Shown piece by piece: positions 12,331 to 23,500 of a stretch of 64,000 bases of DNA (the first letter of the stretch is position 1; each line of letters opens with the position of its first letter). Location of the stretch: the NCBI GenBank assembly GCA_009192285.1, contig CM018606.1:2594081-2658080 (forward strand), read 5' to 3'. This stretch comes from Morchella semilibera. Lineage: Eukaryota > Ascomycota > Pezizomycetes > Pezizales > Morchellaceae. A model generated the notes under the pieces. That model made no database searches. It saw only the letters and a program-made list of their open reading frames with translations, and was not told the DNA's origin. Both the position numbers and the translations under genes were made by a program.

Positions 12331-12874
12331 CTAGTATACATGCTCTGAAAGATATAACAAGGCACGGCGGCGGGCTTCACTTTCTCCCCAATGTGTGGTC
12401 GTACGGGTTATGCACTCAACCTGGATGATGAGCTCATGCACCATCCTCCACCGGTCACCATTTCCAGCTCTCCCTTGGCTGATCAGGGCTATGATTGACC
12501 ATGAGAGTAAGGCAGACTCCGGATCACAAACCATCACTCGCGCCTTCCTACCAGGGCTTTGTAGTACTCACCACCCCGCTTCCACTTCTCCAACCATAGC
12601 TCCAACCATAGCGCCTGGCGCCAGGCCGAGGACAGCACAAATACCCGTGTGCGCACCCGGTAGTCCCTATAGCTAGGCACCAGCAGCGCTCCAATAACGG
12701 CGGATCCGGACACCCGCAGACCAGACACATTGCCCCGCCGGTCGACACTCAATGTTCCACGGCGCTGATATGGTTACTGTGCGGGCAAGCCCCTGACGGA
12801 TTAGGGTTCTTTCTATGTCTAGGGACTCACCGTTACGTCTTTCAGATCTTGGATGTTGTCTGACCTAGATGGCA
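12331..12874 (-). CDS. small multi-exon gene of unknown function (partial model)
   Basis: Three minus-strand segments join in frame through consensus splice sites. The first ends DLKDVT at 12831, before a GTGAGT donor. After a 66-nt intron (12830-12765) the second segment runs from RRGTLSVDRRGNV to LEKWKRG at 12572. After an 83-nt intron (12571-12489, donor GTGAGT, acceptor ATAG) the third runs from ALISQGRAGNG to LYLSEHVY and a stop at 12331. Phases agree at both junctions, which is unlikely by chance. The 5' end is not resolved: there is no ATG in the second segment, and the first is probably preceded by another exon upstream of 12874. I recognise no domain; the central part is Trp-, Arg- and Leu-rich. 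Confidence 0.4.
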
Positions 12875-13028
12875 CGCTTCATAATTCCCACGCCTCCTGC
12901 CCTCAAATCTCGTGCGGAACGGGTGACAAGGGCCTAGGAGTAGGCTTCTCTGACGTCCTGTTCCTAAAGCTGCACTCCCTTCAAGGCCCTCCACATTGCT
13001 TCTATTTTGGTATATAGACGCAAAAAAA

Positions 13029-13092
13029 GCTCAGTTAGTGCAGCTGGTCAGCATACTCTCAAAAACCGAGGAGACTTGGGTTCAACCAGAGC
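13029..13092 (+). repeat. tRNA-like module 1 (tRNA-derived SINE or decayed tRNA)
   Basis: GCTC at the 5' end can pair with GAGC at the 3' end. An A-box match TAGTGCAGCTGG and a degenerate B-box GGTTCAACC sit at tRNA-like spacing. Bases are missing in the T-arm, so it is not a functional tRNA gene. It shares its layout and several stretches with module 2, about 50 bases downstream. Confidence 0.5.
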
Positions 13093-13145
13093 AATCATTT
13101 TGCATCCAAGCCCCCATACTCACGTTACCAACCGCTCATAGACAA

Positions 13146-13243
13146 GCTCCGTTAGTGTAGTCGGCCAACACGCCTTCACCAAAAGCGTCAAAAATTCATA
13201 TTGAGGGAGACTTGTGTTCAAACCCCAACTAGAGCACTTTTTT
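13146..13243 (+). repeat. tRNA-like module 2 with A box, B box and T-run terminator
   Basis: 5' GCTC and 3' GAGC (13232-13235) form an acceptor-like stem. TAGTGTAGTCGG matches the A-box consensus and TGTTCAAACCCC fits the B-box consensus. A run of six T (13238-13243) follows as a pol III terminator. The anticodon-arm region is too long and pairs poorly. The sequence is best read as the second half of a dimeric tRNA-derived SINE. Confidence 0.55.
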
Positions 13244-13349
13244 CTCTTTTTAGCACTTTGGATAGTCCAAGCCTATGCGGCCGTGCTGCAGGACCATTTG
13301 TAAATGATCGAAATCGAATTGGGATGCTGGTGCTAGAACATACAGTCAA

Positions 13350-15132
13350 TTAGTCTGCCAAAACGGTAAAGATATTCCCGCCATCCACTACCCCACCCGA
13401 GCCCTTCTTCTTCTCCTTGCCCCGTTTCTTCTTTTTCTTCGCCTCCTCGCTCTTTCCACTTGCCCGTTTCCCGTTCCCGTTTCCCGCGTCCGGGTCCTCG
13501 TCGTCTGCGCCCCAAACACGGGCGTGATATGCCGCCACCACATCGCCAACCAGGTCCCTCTCCCGCCCACCAGCTAGTGCTGGTCCGTCCAGGAACCGGC
13601 GGCCGTCTATGCACTCGGCTACGTGAGGGAAGCGGTTGAATCTGTCCTCGTAGGCTTCGTTCCTCGTGGCTATTAGGACCTCCTTCAGTACTAGAAGGGA
13701 GTACCACGCTGCCTGCGCCATGGCAAAGACGTGGACCTTTTCCCACGTCCATCTCGTCGGTGGCGGTGCTGCTGGCTCCTCCGGTGGGGCAGAGAGCATG
13801 GATGCCGTGGCCTCGAGAAGGCTCCTCTCCGGTAGTGCCTGCCCGCGCTCCTCAAACACGCTCACAATGTCCTCCACTATCACCCTCACCCACCACTCGC
13901 CCTCACCGTCGCGCACCCTCCGCAGCGCCTCCTCCGCGTCCCGCGCATGCACAAAGGCGTCCGCGATCCTCTGCCCACGCCTACACACCTCGGTCACGCC
14001 CCCCCTCCCCAGCAGCGCATACGCCGCAGCCCTGACCCCCCTACCAGCATCCCAGGCACTCCCACGCCCAGGGTCCTCCCACACAAACGGCAAAAACACC
14101 GTCGTCTCCGTAGTAGTAGAATTCAGCAGCTCCGCGATCCTCGGCTCGACCCCGCGCGCGGTCGGAGGCTGGTCGCCGGGGAGCTCGTACACTGCGCGAA
14201 AGTCGCGCCAGGCCCTACCGTACTCGGCGACGGCGGCGCCGCTGCGCTTTCGCTCCTCGATGCGCTGCGCTCGCTGCCGCAGCACGGGGAGGGTCGCGTG
14301 TGGGTCCGCGCTCGCAAGGTACCCGAGGAACGCCATATCCACGCCGCCCAAGGCCTCTGCGATGCCCAGCGGGCGGAAGACCACGGCGGCAATGCCCGGG
14401 AAGGTCGGTGTAACGTCGCGGAACATGACGACGCCCCAGTCTTGTTGTTTGGCCCCCGTGAAGAGGAGGAGGTCCGAGTCGCCGGTGAGGACCAGACCGG
14501 AGGCGTTAATGGCGTCGCGGGCGCAATAGCTCTCGGCTTCGGCGGGGATGGTGGCAACGGTGCTGTGGTAGGTGGTGTGGGACGAGAGGGCCTCAATGGC
14601 GGCGGCGAGGATGAACGGGGGCGCAGAGAGGGGGGTGGTTCGGGGGGTGTAGATTGCTTTTGGGGTGAAGGCTGTGGTGGCTGTGGTGGTGGTGTAGATG
14701 CCAGGGCTGCGCAGGGAGTGTGGGTGCAGGGAGTGGTAGTTCTTGAGACGGCGTAGGGAGTCGTCGAGGCGGGAGTGACGGGTGGGGATCTTACTGGCGG
14801 GGAGGTGGCCGTCAAAGTAGATTTTTCGGCTGTCGTGGTGTCAGTATCTCTGGGGGGGGGGGGGGGAGAGAGAGGGAGGAGAGAGCATACATGTCCAGGT
14901 GTGCGTCTGTCAGAAGATCGAGGTACCGGACCAGGGCAGACTGGAAGTGGGCATAGCTGAGTGCACAATCCCAGGGACTCGCAGATGTGAGGGACGTTGT
15001 GCAGAGGGCCATCTGGTAGACGTGGTGGGCGAGACCAGGGCCATCGATGAAGAGGGGAGTGGGGGTGGTCTGGGGGAAGGTCTCTGGGCGGGCATAGGGG
15101 CGGAGATGGGTGTAGAGGTGGGGGATGCCCAT
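13350..15132 (-). CDS. XPG/Asteroid-type nuclease-fold protein
   Basis: Two exons, 15132-14891 and 14829-13350, separated by a 61-nt intron (donor GTATGC, acceptor ACAG); the lengths sum to an exact 573-codon frame plus stop. The start MGIPHLYTHLRPYA is the conserved N-terminus of the FEN1/XPG superfamily. LFIDGPGLAHHVY supplies the first acidic site, IRKIYFDGHLP the second. Across the splice junction the frame reads LDIRKIYFDG, which confirms the intron. AEAESYCARDA (Glu178, Glu180) and TGDSDLLLF (Asp198, Asp200) match the XPG-I acidic cluster. The domain set and length fit the Asteroid/XPG-domain family of filamentous fungi, thought to act on nucleic acids. The C-terminal half is helical without known domains and ends in a Lys-rich, NLS-like tail (about 535-560). 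Composition is very GC-rich. It appears intact; the catalytic role is inferred from conserved acidic residues. Confidence 0.8.
14830..14890 (-). other. intron of the XPG/Asteroid gene
   Basis: 61-nt GT-AG intron with a 15-base C run (transcript sense) about 20 bases before the acceptor. Removing it joins two halves of a conserved motif in frame. Confidence 0.8.
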
Positions 15133-15406
15133 GTTTGGGGGGATGAGGGGGGGATGAGGGGGGATGAGGGGGGGAGGGAATGAAGGGGGGGTGGAGGGGA
15201 ATGGAGGGATGGAGGGGAATGGAGCGAAGAGGGGTTTGTGTAATAGTCTCGCTATCGTGTATTACTAAGCTGGTCTACTAGATACTGATGGGAGGTGCAT
15301 AGCGAGAGTATATAGAGTACCAGTAGGGTATTTCGTGAGAGGTGTCCATCGATGGGACGTAGACTACACACACACAGGAGAGGATAAGCAAGAGTGTCCA
15401 TAGAGT

Positions 15407-15444
<38 letters not shown>

Positions 15445-15823
15445 CGTTCCAGAGAGAGTCGTGGAAGAGAGGGAATAGGGGGAGAGAACATGTACATACC
15501 TACAAGAGGTGAGTACACACATACGCATACATACTTATACCACTCTGGCATGTCTGACACACTGAGGGAATACGGGATCAGTCTCTTGATCATGAGTACA
15601 CACATACATCTCTATTCACTACACATTATAATACAATACATCACTTCTCCCCCACCAGTCCCATCCCTCCTCCATAATAATCAGACCCCGTCACGCTCTG
15701 CCCAGGAACTGCAAACACCGTACTATCATCATCATCATCACTGCTGCTGCTCGACGAGGACCTACAGATAGAAAGTATGTACTGATTAGCCCCTTCCCTT
15801 GATGCCTTGATACCCTCAGACAG
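15133..15823. repeat. intergenic with G-rich and CA microsatellites
   Basis: 15133-15235 is a purine-rich GGGGGATGAGG-type imperfect repeat directly upstream of the XPG start. 15404-15444 is a (CA)n tract with ACACAT interruptions, and 15726-15742 holds ATC and TGC triplet runs. No gene is supported. Confidence 0.7.
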
Positions 15824-16204
15824 TTAGTTGCCCCACCGATTCTGATACCCGTACACCCCTCCCGTAATCACAGCCGCCACAATCAACAACGCCAGCAGTG
15901 CCACTAGGTTCACTGTCTTGATCCCGCATATCGTCCCCTCCTTCATCCCCAGTCGACCCCTCCTCGTCTCTGGAACTGTTGTGCTTCGACCCTGCTTCGG
16001 TGAGTATGGTGGTGGGACGTCCTCCACCACGACAAAGGGTACGGTCGGTGCGGCTGCAGAGTACACTGGCGGTGGCGCCTCAACGACCGGTATGGGAGTG
16101 AATGGACTACGCCGCCGGGCGGGCGGGGCGGCACTCACGGGGGGTGTGGGTGCCAGTACTGTGGGCTCGGGATCGGGCTCGGGTGTTGGCGCGCTGTTTG
16201 ACAT
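15824..16204 (-). CDS. tail-anchored proline-rich membrane protein with two PPxY motifs
   Basis: 126-aa single-exon frame with ATG at 16204. Residues 1-90 are Pro-, Ala- and Thr-rich and disordered. PPVY (45-48) and PPPY (64-67) are PPxY motifs, the known ligand for WW domains of Rsp5/Nedd4-type ubiquitin ligases. A single hydrophobic segment (about 97-120, VNLVALLALLIVAAV) sits almost at the C-terminus and is followed by QNRWGN. A cytosolic N-terminus with a C-terminal anchor is the simplest topology. The layout is like that of fungal Rsp5 adaptors, but I do not recognise a named family, so the adaptor role is inference. The high GC content and smooth codon use support a real gene. Confidence 0.6.
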   Translation of the reverse strand: MSNSAPTPEPDPEPTVLAPTPPVSAAPPARRRSPFTPIPVVEAPPPVYSAAAPTVPFVVVEDVPPPYSPKQGRSTTVPETRRGRLGMKEGTICGIKTVNLVALLALLIVAAVITGGVYGYQNRWGN

Positions 16205-19200
16205 TTTTATTTAAATGTGACTGCTACTTACATGTATGTAGCGATGGTAAGCTATAGCTACGGGGAGGAGAGGGGTATATAGCTACATGGACCGGCGCCG
16301 AGTGAGATCACCGTCCGCGGCCCTGCTGCCGTATTACGCGTATATCTGTTGATTTGTCGTCGACTGGCAATGTGTGGTAGGGATGGATGTCGCATGCATT
16401 CCGTCTGTTCCGGTGCATGGATGGGCATCACGGGATATCACTCGGATGACTGCGTTGGGGTTGTTTATTTATACCCGGTTTGAGTTTTGGACGCCGAAAT
16501 CTATGTGCGGCCGTTCGCGCTACCGATCTATGATAGAAGTAAACACACCGGGCCAGAACTACATGTACCCAACGCAGGACTGTCAATGCGTTATAAATAG
16601 AATCTAGCCAGGGCACAAGTTGCCATCTTCCAGGACTTGGTTAATGGGCGAGTACGTTGGTTTGGTTGCATCGGAGCTTTAGCATGAAAGAATTCCATCA
16701 TCTGGTCGTTCTAGAAGGATAGAAGGATGGAGGTCTAGTTTCTCGACGGGCCAACTCTCTGGGGGTAAGTCAAATGCGTGCAAAGGGTCCATAAAGATTG
16801 AAATTATAAGGTCTAAAACGATGGCGCTACCCCGCGAAAGGAATCTACTACACATTTACCGCCCCATAGTGTAGTGCCAATATAGTATTTGATTGGGGTT
16901 TTAATTCTTGCGCCACGGACTACAGGTGCAAGCTAGCTGCTTTTAATCTTGTCCCCTGTTCGTCAACACCCAGTGACCCCGTGGGCGGTTTGGGAATCTG
17001 AATGCCCCTGAGCGCACATGCAATATTGGATGTCTTCCCACGTGGGATAATAACTAAGTAATTAATTATATTCTTTCTCTCTGGTTAATTTCTGACATTT
17101 TTAACTCTGAACCGGCCCCCGTGTTTGAGCAGATTCAGAATCTGGGGTTAGTCGTGCCCGTGGTAGCAGCAGAGGTTTGCCGGGTCCCTTCTCCGAGTGA
17201 CAAGCCATGGTGCCAGCGAGGAACCTATTTAAACCCTCATGCATTGTCGGGTCCACCATCCCGAATTAAAATAGGAAAATGGATGGAAGTGTGGAAATAC
17301 ATGATAAATGGAGAAATCAATGGGAAGATAATCGGGGGTAAACGAAAATAGAAGCAGAAGCGGACTTGAGTACAACAAATGCCAGTACCAGAAGGGCATC
17401 ACTAAGCTCAGACATGCAGTCCTAGTTCTGGTTTCCTGTACCGGGGGGCGCTAAATCGTACTCTTTACAATTTATATTTCTTCGAATGCAGCAAACGTGC
17501 TAGATAATTCTAGCCATGTGCATATTCAAAAAAAACAACTAGTCCTTTTTACGCAATTTCAGGGCCATGGCGAGTACATAGCGCCAACACTCCTACGATG
17601 CTTAGTATTATGACAGTAAAGAGATTTTCTTTTCCTGTAGCTGAACAATTGCGAGAGCCGGTTGGGTGGTGAATCCAGCCGATGGAAACTGCATGTAGTA
17701 AATCCCCTGTGGCCCTTTTTTACCCTATGACCCGCCCACGCAGCTCGGGCCATCATAATCTCTAGTGGGTACCACTATCTACGGCACCACCCCACTGCCC
17801 AGGGGCCCCGCTCTTCCTGCTCTTCTTCCTCCTATTGTTCTTTCCCCTACTCTTCTTCCCCCCGCACCCCCTTCTTCTGCTCTTTTTCCTCCTGCATTTC
17901 TTCCTCCTGCACTTTTCCCCCTGATCTTCCTCCTGGTGGGTGCATGTGCGGGTGGCCAAAAAGGCCCTCACCTCACTTCTGCGTCTAGAGCATGCTCAGA
18001 AGCCGGCTGACTCGCCCCCGCTGCTAGAAGGCTCGTCACCGTTTGCAGACTCACTGCTGTAGCCACACCCGCCGAAACCCGCACTTGCTCCATTGCTCGG
18101 CGAGTGAATTCTGTGACATGCCCGTAATTCTTTGCGTTCCGATTGGCCTCTCAGCCTGCTTTTAAGCGGGTTACATGATCGAGGGGTGGAAGGGGTGGGA
18201 TAGGAGGTAAAAACAAGCCTATTAGGGCGCTGTTTGGCTCCGTCATATATGTCGTTTCTGCCATTCTTAATCAGGATTTGGGGTTCTAGAGTGGGACGGT
18301 GGTTTGTTCGTCCTTAATATAGCGGGGGAACTAAAAAGGATATGCTGCGTTGTCGAGTAAGAGACATTGTAAGAGTATGAAGAGGATAAAGATTAAGTAG
18401 TAGATACTTACTGAGGAGGTGGCCTAAGCCAAGACCCGTGATGGGCTCGGCACGTCCTGACGTCATATATGTACTCTACATATATGTAGTTACATGCTAG
18501 CACCTCTATACGCCTTATCTCTGTATATCCCAGTAGAGCTGTACTTACATGTACCCTATAGTGCAAGTAAATTTTCACTATGGATTTGCCACAAGAGCTA
18601 CATGTAGCTCTAGATCTATTGAAAGTTGTTCTCGCCCCAGCATAGTTACATATACGTACTACATGCACTACCGGAGCTTGTCTATACTTAATTAAGCGTG
18701 TTGGGATAGTTAATACTCGCCCGGATGCTCTGTAATGAGCTTTTGCTAGCTACATCTCTCAGCTAGATCGATGTAGGCTCATATATATCTAGTAATATGG
18801 TGGGGGTTCTCGGGCGCTATTAGCTAGATGATTGAAAGGTTTGTAACGAATTTATTTACAATGTTCTTGCCTGATTGGGCGTGTACTATAAGTGGGATAT
18901 GAGCCTCCTAGCAAAATTGGACTGTTGATGATTTTGATGCGTGTTATAGTAGGTACATGTGCTGCTACGGGGTCCCGGAAACAATGCGGTTTTTTCGTTT
19001 CGTCAACTAGCTATATATACCTATGTAGGCACGACGCACTTTAGTGTACTCTTACGTCTAGGTGATCGGTTGGGAAGTCATCCTCTCTGGGCTCAAGACC
19101 GCTCTCTATTTGAATTATGAGAGCTGCTAGCCCGGCTTAATTAATTTCTCAATACTTCTTACTAGGAAACTACGTGCATACATAGTAGAATAGCCTATAC

Positions 19201-19549
19201 AGTTGAGATGATATCTACATTATATATCTGATGGCTATTTAGAAGGAAAAATCATAATTTACAATGACGGAAGACTCTCTCACCTGGTTATGCCTACTCG
19301 AACTGAGATTATTTATAATGTCTCATCACTTAATATCACTCGGGATGCTGACATCAGCATCCTTGGGATCTTGGCATTCCATCCCAACGCGAGGCGCGCA
19401 AACCAAACCATCATCTCCATTTCACCAGCTACGCTCCCCCCTCCCAACGCGAGAACCTCAATCAATCATCCGCACATCCCAATTGAAGCCAAGGGAAAGA
19501 CGACTATAAAAAGACAAAGACACTACTAGCTCTCACCCCTTAACCAACA
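16205..19549. other. intergenic, repeat-scarred
   Basis: No convincing gene in 3.3 kb. 17800-17930 is a low-complexity CTTCTTCCTCCTG-type tract that opens spurious frames on both strands. TACATGTA occurs at 16229, 16560, 18546 and 18599. The last 250 bases upstream of Arp9 are C/A-rich and contain TATAAAAAG at about 19505-19513, a possible core promoter. Confidence 0.5.
19505..19513 (+). promoter_or_regulatory. TATA-like box upstream of Arp9
   Basis: TATAAAAAG lies about 40 bases before the Arp9 start codon, in a C/A-rich 5' leader. It is positionally plausible only. Confidence 0.3.
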
Positions 19550-22150
19550 ATGCCTCCCTTTCGAGATGACCATATTCTTGTAATCTCTCTCTCCTGCTCC
19601 CCATGCTTCTTCCCCAGTCCACCCCCTTCCCCCCCCCCCCCACCAATGGCTGACAATTACCTCTGCTGCTGCTCCCTCTATAGATAATATATCCTGGCTC
19701 GCAAACTACCCTTGCGCAGCTGGGCCTTCCCGAATCATTCACACCCGCCAAGGTCCGTATACCCAGCCGCATGTTCCCCGGCATCGAGGAGGGTACCTGG
19801 ACAGCGACAAAGATCCGTGAGGCGCGTGAGGGTGAGAAGGAGGACCTCATCGCGAAGCAGAAGGCTGCTATGGGGTCGATTCCAGACGACGATGAGGGCG
19901 ATGATGACGAGGATGACGACGGAGACGAGGAGATGGACGATGGCCTTGAGACGAAAGCGACGTCGGTCGATGGTGCCGTGACAGATGTGGCTGCGGGAAA
20001 AGAGGGTACGGTTGAAGGTGTGGTGGCGGCAGCGACAACACCAGAGATACAGGTACTGAAGAAGGAGGAGTCGCCCGCGAAGAAGACGGATGTCTCGGTG
20101 GTGGCGGAGGGTGAGGAGGTGGAGGCGGAAGGCGACGAGGACGAGGATGAAGAGATGGGGGAGGATGGCGTATATGTGGAGGATGACGATGATGAAGAGG
20201 GAGCCGTCTGGTGTATGAAGGAGGGTAAAGTCGTTGATTGGGGCTGCTTCTTTGCGCTCTTGTGAATTTTCCTCTTCTATTGTTTATTCGATTGAGATGC
20301 TGATACACGTCTAAAAGGCAACATGTCCACGAAACCATCAACCCCACATTCCACACCCCCATTCTAATGCTCTATCCTCCCGGATTCGATGACCGCGACA
20401 AGGAGCTCCTTACACAGTTCGTCTTCGAGAAGCTCAAAGCTCCCGGATTTGCCATCATGGACGCTTCCCTCGCCGTCCTCTGGGCTTATGGCGTCTCCAC
20501 CGCCACTGTCATTGACGTTGGCTACGAGAAGACCGACATCACCCCCATCAACGACTTCATCGTGCAGGAGCGCGCCCGCACCACCGTTTCTGGCTGGGGC
20601 GGCGACTCCATGACGAAGCACCTTGCGAAGATTCTCCCGCACATGAAGGCCGAAGAGGTCGAGCAGTTGAAGAGATCACCTATATGTGAGATCCTTCCCG
20701 CAGGCGCAGTCCTGCCGACAGCTGGCTCTGTCAATGCGGCAATTGCGGCGGGCGAGAAGAACAAGAAGATAGTGGACGTCGACAACATGGACCTTGATGT
20801 CGAGGAGGAGGAAGGAAGTTTCAATGTTGCTGCCATCGTCGCGTCAGGAAAGACCCGCGAGTTTCTGGCAAAGAAGGAGAAGGAGAAACGCGGAGAGTTT
20901 GAGAGGAGACTCCCAAATAGGGAGAGAGTACTCAATACCTTCTGGCTGGTCGAGAAGAAGAAGCCGGGCGAAGAGGGGCAAGTTGTTATTAACGAACCTA
21001 TGTCGGCAGTCTCTACTACTGCGCCGCCCCTACCACTCCCCCAGAAGACCGAGGAGCCCGCACCTGTACCAGCCACGGCGGAACAGGGGGCATCAACTGC
21101 TGTCCCCCCGACAGCTACTGAAGGGGAGAAGCCTGCTGAAGTACCTGCCACAGAACCTCCAGCACCTCCAGCACCTACTGCACCCACCACAGACGCAGCC
21201 GTACCTGCAGCCGCAACTGCACCTGAACCTGTTGAGGGCGCTCCTGCAACTGCGCAAGAGGCCGCCACTACAGCTACCGCCTCTACTGCCGCACCTGTCG
21301 TCCCTGCTGCGGCGCCTGCTACTGTCCCAGCCCCAGCCCCTCCTGCTGCCCCTCCTGCCGCCCCAGCTGAAGATGACGCCGAGCGCAGAAATAAAGAGAA
21401 AGAAAAGCGCAAAGAGGAGCGACGGGCTGCAGCAGGCGGCCTCCCACCCCTCGGCGAGGACGAGCAGTACCGTGAGATCGAAGTCGGCATCGAACGTTTC
21501 CAGGCCGCCGAATGCGGAATCCTCCATGAGATCGCCGATAATCTCTGGCGTGCCATGTCTCGCGTTGAGGACATCTCCACCCGCTCTGAACTCTGGCAAT
21601 GTCTTATTGTCGTTGGCAACGGGTCCAAAGTCAGAGGTACATCTCCCCCCCATCTTCTCCGCCCCCAATACCGAACTAACCCCCCCCCCCAATAGGCTTC
21701 AAAGATGCCCTCCTCTCCACCATCCAGGGCAAATATAACATCTCCCCCTCCTCAAACACCATCTTCACGTCCGAGCTCCCGTCAGGCCTGTCCACGCCCA
21801 TGGCCACCGGCGCCTCTACGCCCAACCCCCAGAACCCCATGGGCGGCCCCTCGCAACCCAATCCCCTACTTGTCGCGGCAACAACCCACGCTTCGCAGAA
21901 CCCATACATGCAACAGCAGCACCACCACAGCGCCGGCCACGGATACAGTCAGACCCCATCAAATATCAAGTATGTTAAGGCCCCCGACTACTTCCCCGAG
22001 TGGAAGGATGCGGGCTTTGAGGAGGTGGGCTTCTTGGGGGCGCAGGTCGCGGCGAAGGTGCTGTTTGTAGTGGATCAGGGCGCCAGTCAGGGATTCTTGA
22101 CGAGGGTCGAGTATAATGAGGGGGGGCCGTCGGCCATACATGGGGTTTAG
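19550..22150 (+). CDS. ARP9: actin-related protein 9 (SWI/SNF-RSC subunit)
   Basis: Four exons: 19550-19579, 19684-20261, 20318-21636 and 21696-22150. Phases agree at all three introns (104, 56 and 59 nt), giving 793 aa. The N-terminus MPPFRDDHIL joins IIYPGSQTTLAQLGLPESF across intron 1, the typical start of fungal Arp9. Exon 3 carries FHTPILMLYPPGFDDRDKEL, then LKAPGFAIMDASLAVLWAYG and ATVIDVGYEKTD, the actin-fold core. EQLKRSPICEILP follows, and VGFLGAQVAAKVLF closes the fold. Arp9 pairs with Arp7/Arp42-type partners on the HSA domain of the remodeller ATPase in the nucleus and is not expected to hydrolyse ATP as actin does. The protein is long because of two insertions: an acidic Asp/Glu-rich stretch in exon 2 and a Pro/Ala/Thr-rich linker of about 120 residues in exon 3. 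It appears intact, with the GC-rich coding bias of the other host genes. Confidence 0.9.
19580..19683 (+). other. Arp9 intron 1
   Basis: 104 nt, GTAATC to ATAG, holding a 13-base C run at about 19629-19641. It splits the conserved start MPPFRDDHIL-IIYPGSQ. Confidence 0.8.
20262..20317 (+). other. Arp9 intron 2
   Basis: 56 nt, GTGAAT to AAAG. Its removal restores FFALLQHVHETINPTFHTP, matching the Arp9 family. Confidence 0.8.
21637..21695 (+). other. Arp9 intron 3
   Basis: 59 nt, GTACAT to ATAG, with CTAAC immediately followed by an 11-base C run before the acceptor. It joins GNGSKVRG to FKDALLSTIQGKY. Confidence 0.85.
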
Positions 22151-23500
22151 CTTAGGTCTTTTCCCACCACCTTCTTTCTTATAGTGTTGTGTAGTTTTAG
22201 ATAGATCTCGGGCGTGGAGAGGACTCTGCGCGTGATAATATATCCTATGTTTTTTTTTTCTGGCTGAAGTGTCATTTGTTACGTGTAATGAGCAATCAAG
22301 TATGTGTCGTGGAATACCATTACTGGCAGTTTGAGGAGTGTTGGGAGGGTCCAGCTGGGTTGAACTCTTCCCTTAGGGATTATTTACATCATGATGGGTA
22401 AAATAAAAGCCACAAAGGTGCTTGAAGATGGAACGTCCATGTGGGAACAATTAACCCTAACCCTTGATCTTCAGTCGGCGTTAGGCGGGAAAACCCAGTA
22501 GCGAGAGGCAGAAGAAGAGATGAGTGACCAATTGATTTGATCTGTACCCTTAGCGCCCCGGTAAAGCCAATTCATATCGGTGGCTAAAAGACAGAAATGT
22601 TCCGTTCAAAGTGATAAGGTCGTAGTGGGTGACTTCACATGGAGAAGGTGTTTTATCCAACAGTCCGTGCTAAAATGGCGCGCCATGAATGTAGGACGGA
22701 CACGGCAGTGAGGGAGAGGGATCCGGGATCAAGGAAAGTCAGGAGAGGATGGGGCGGTATTGGGAGGAGAGGGGTAGAGGCGTTAAAGCCAAGTACGACT
22801 ACTGGACTAAATCACTTTACTTCTCTGGCTTGCATCCTGGGCTAATTTAACTAGGTAGGAGACTCGGGGGGATAGAGAGGAGAACATTGCTAGGTATTTT
22901 TATAGATAGGTTGTAGATAATTAATAAATCATCTTCCTTAAATAAAGAAGAAAGGTTTGCAGTACTATGGAAGGGTGCGAGTGACGATTAATGACCGAGT
23001 GATCAAGCATGAGCAAAGAGAGGACTACGGCGAATTAGTAGATCTATAGGTGAATGGCTCGGGAGTGTGGATATATAATTTTGGGTAAATTTGTCTCGCC
23101 TTAGTTGCATGGGGTCTCGGTCATTGATGAGTTATCATGCTCCACACGTTTCATTACGTCTGGTAGTATTTAACGGTGATCTCACTGAGGCATGTCTTGA
23201 AAAGATTGGGAAAGCAAAATGGCAAAGTTACATCATTTAGGTTTATAACAAGAATTCTGCATGACATTGAAGCCCATAAAGCAAAAAAGGGAAAAGACAA
23301 AGAAACTTTCTGACAGGATTCCAAACTCACTCTTGTTCTCATGCCTCCAAGCGTACTGGAGAGACCTCGAGGAGAAACAGAGACAAACAACTATCGCATT
23401 GCTCGCAGGTTCCTATCCACTATAGGTTCATGGAAGCAAGCTTAGAAAATGTATTTCCCGGTGATGAAAGAGGACGGGTGGACTCACAAGCAACAAGAAC
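22151..23500. other. intergenic
   Basis: No supported gene. It includes the probable Arp9 3' UTR and a short interstitial telomere-like stretch, TTAACCCTAACCCTTG, at about 22450-22465. Confidence 0.4.

Noticed and set aside
13029-13243. Two functional tRNA genes
   Set aside because: The anticodon arms do not fold properly and the T-arm of the first is incomplete.
13666-14968. Frames of 269-287 codons overlapping the XPG gene
   Set aside because: Compositional shadows of very GC-rich coding DNA; only the minus frame has FEN1/XPG motifs.
15394-15771. 125-codon frame with HTHTHT
   Set aside because: Translation of the CA microsatellite.
17762-18010. Arg/Lys-rich (minus) and Pro/Leu-rich (plus) frames
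   Set aside because: Both arise from a CTTCTTCCTCCTG low-complexity tract.
20522-21738. Long frames on both strands inside Arp9 (368 and 314 codons)
   Set aside because: Shadows of the GC-rich, repetitive Arp9 exon 3; the Arp9 frame alone carries conserved motifs.
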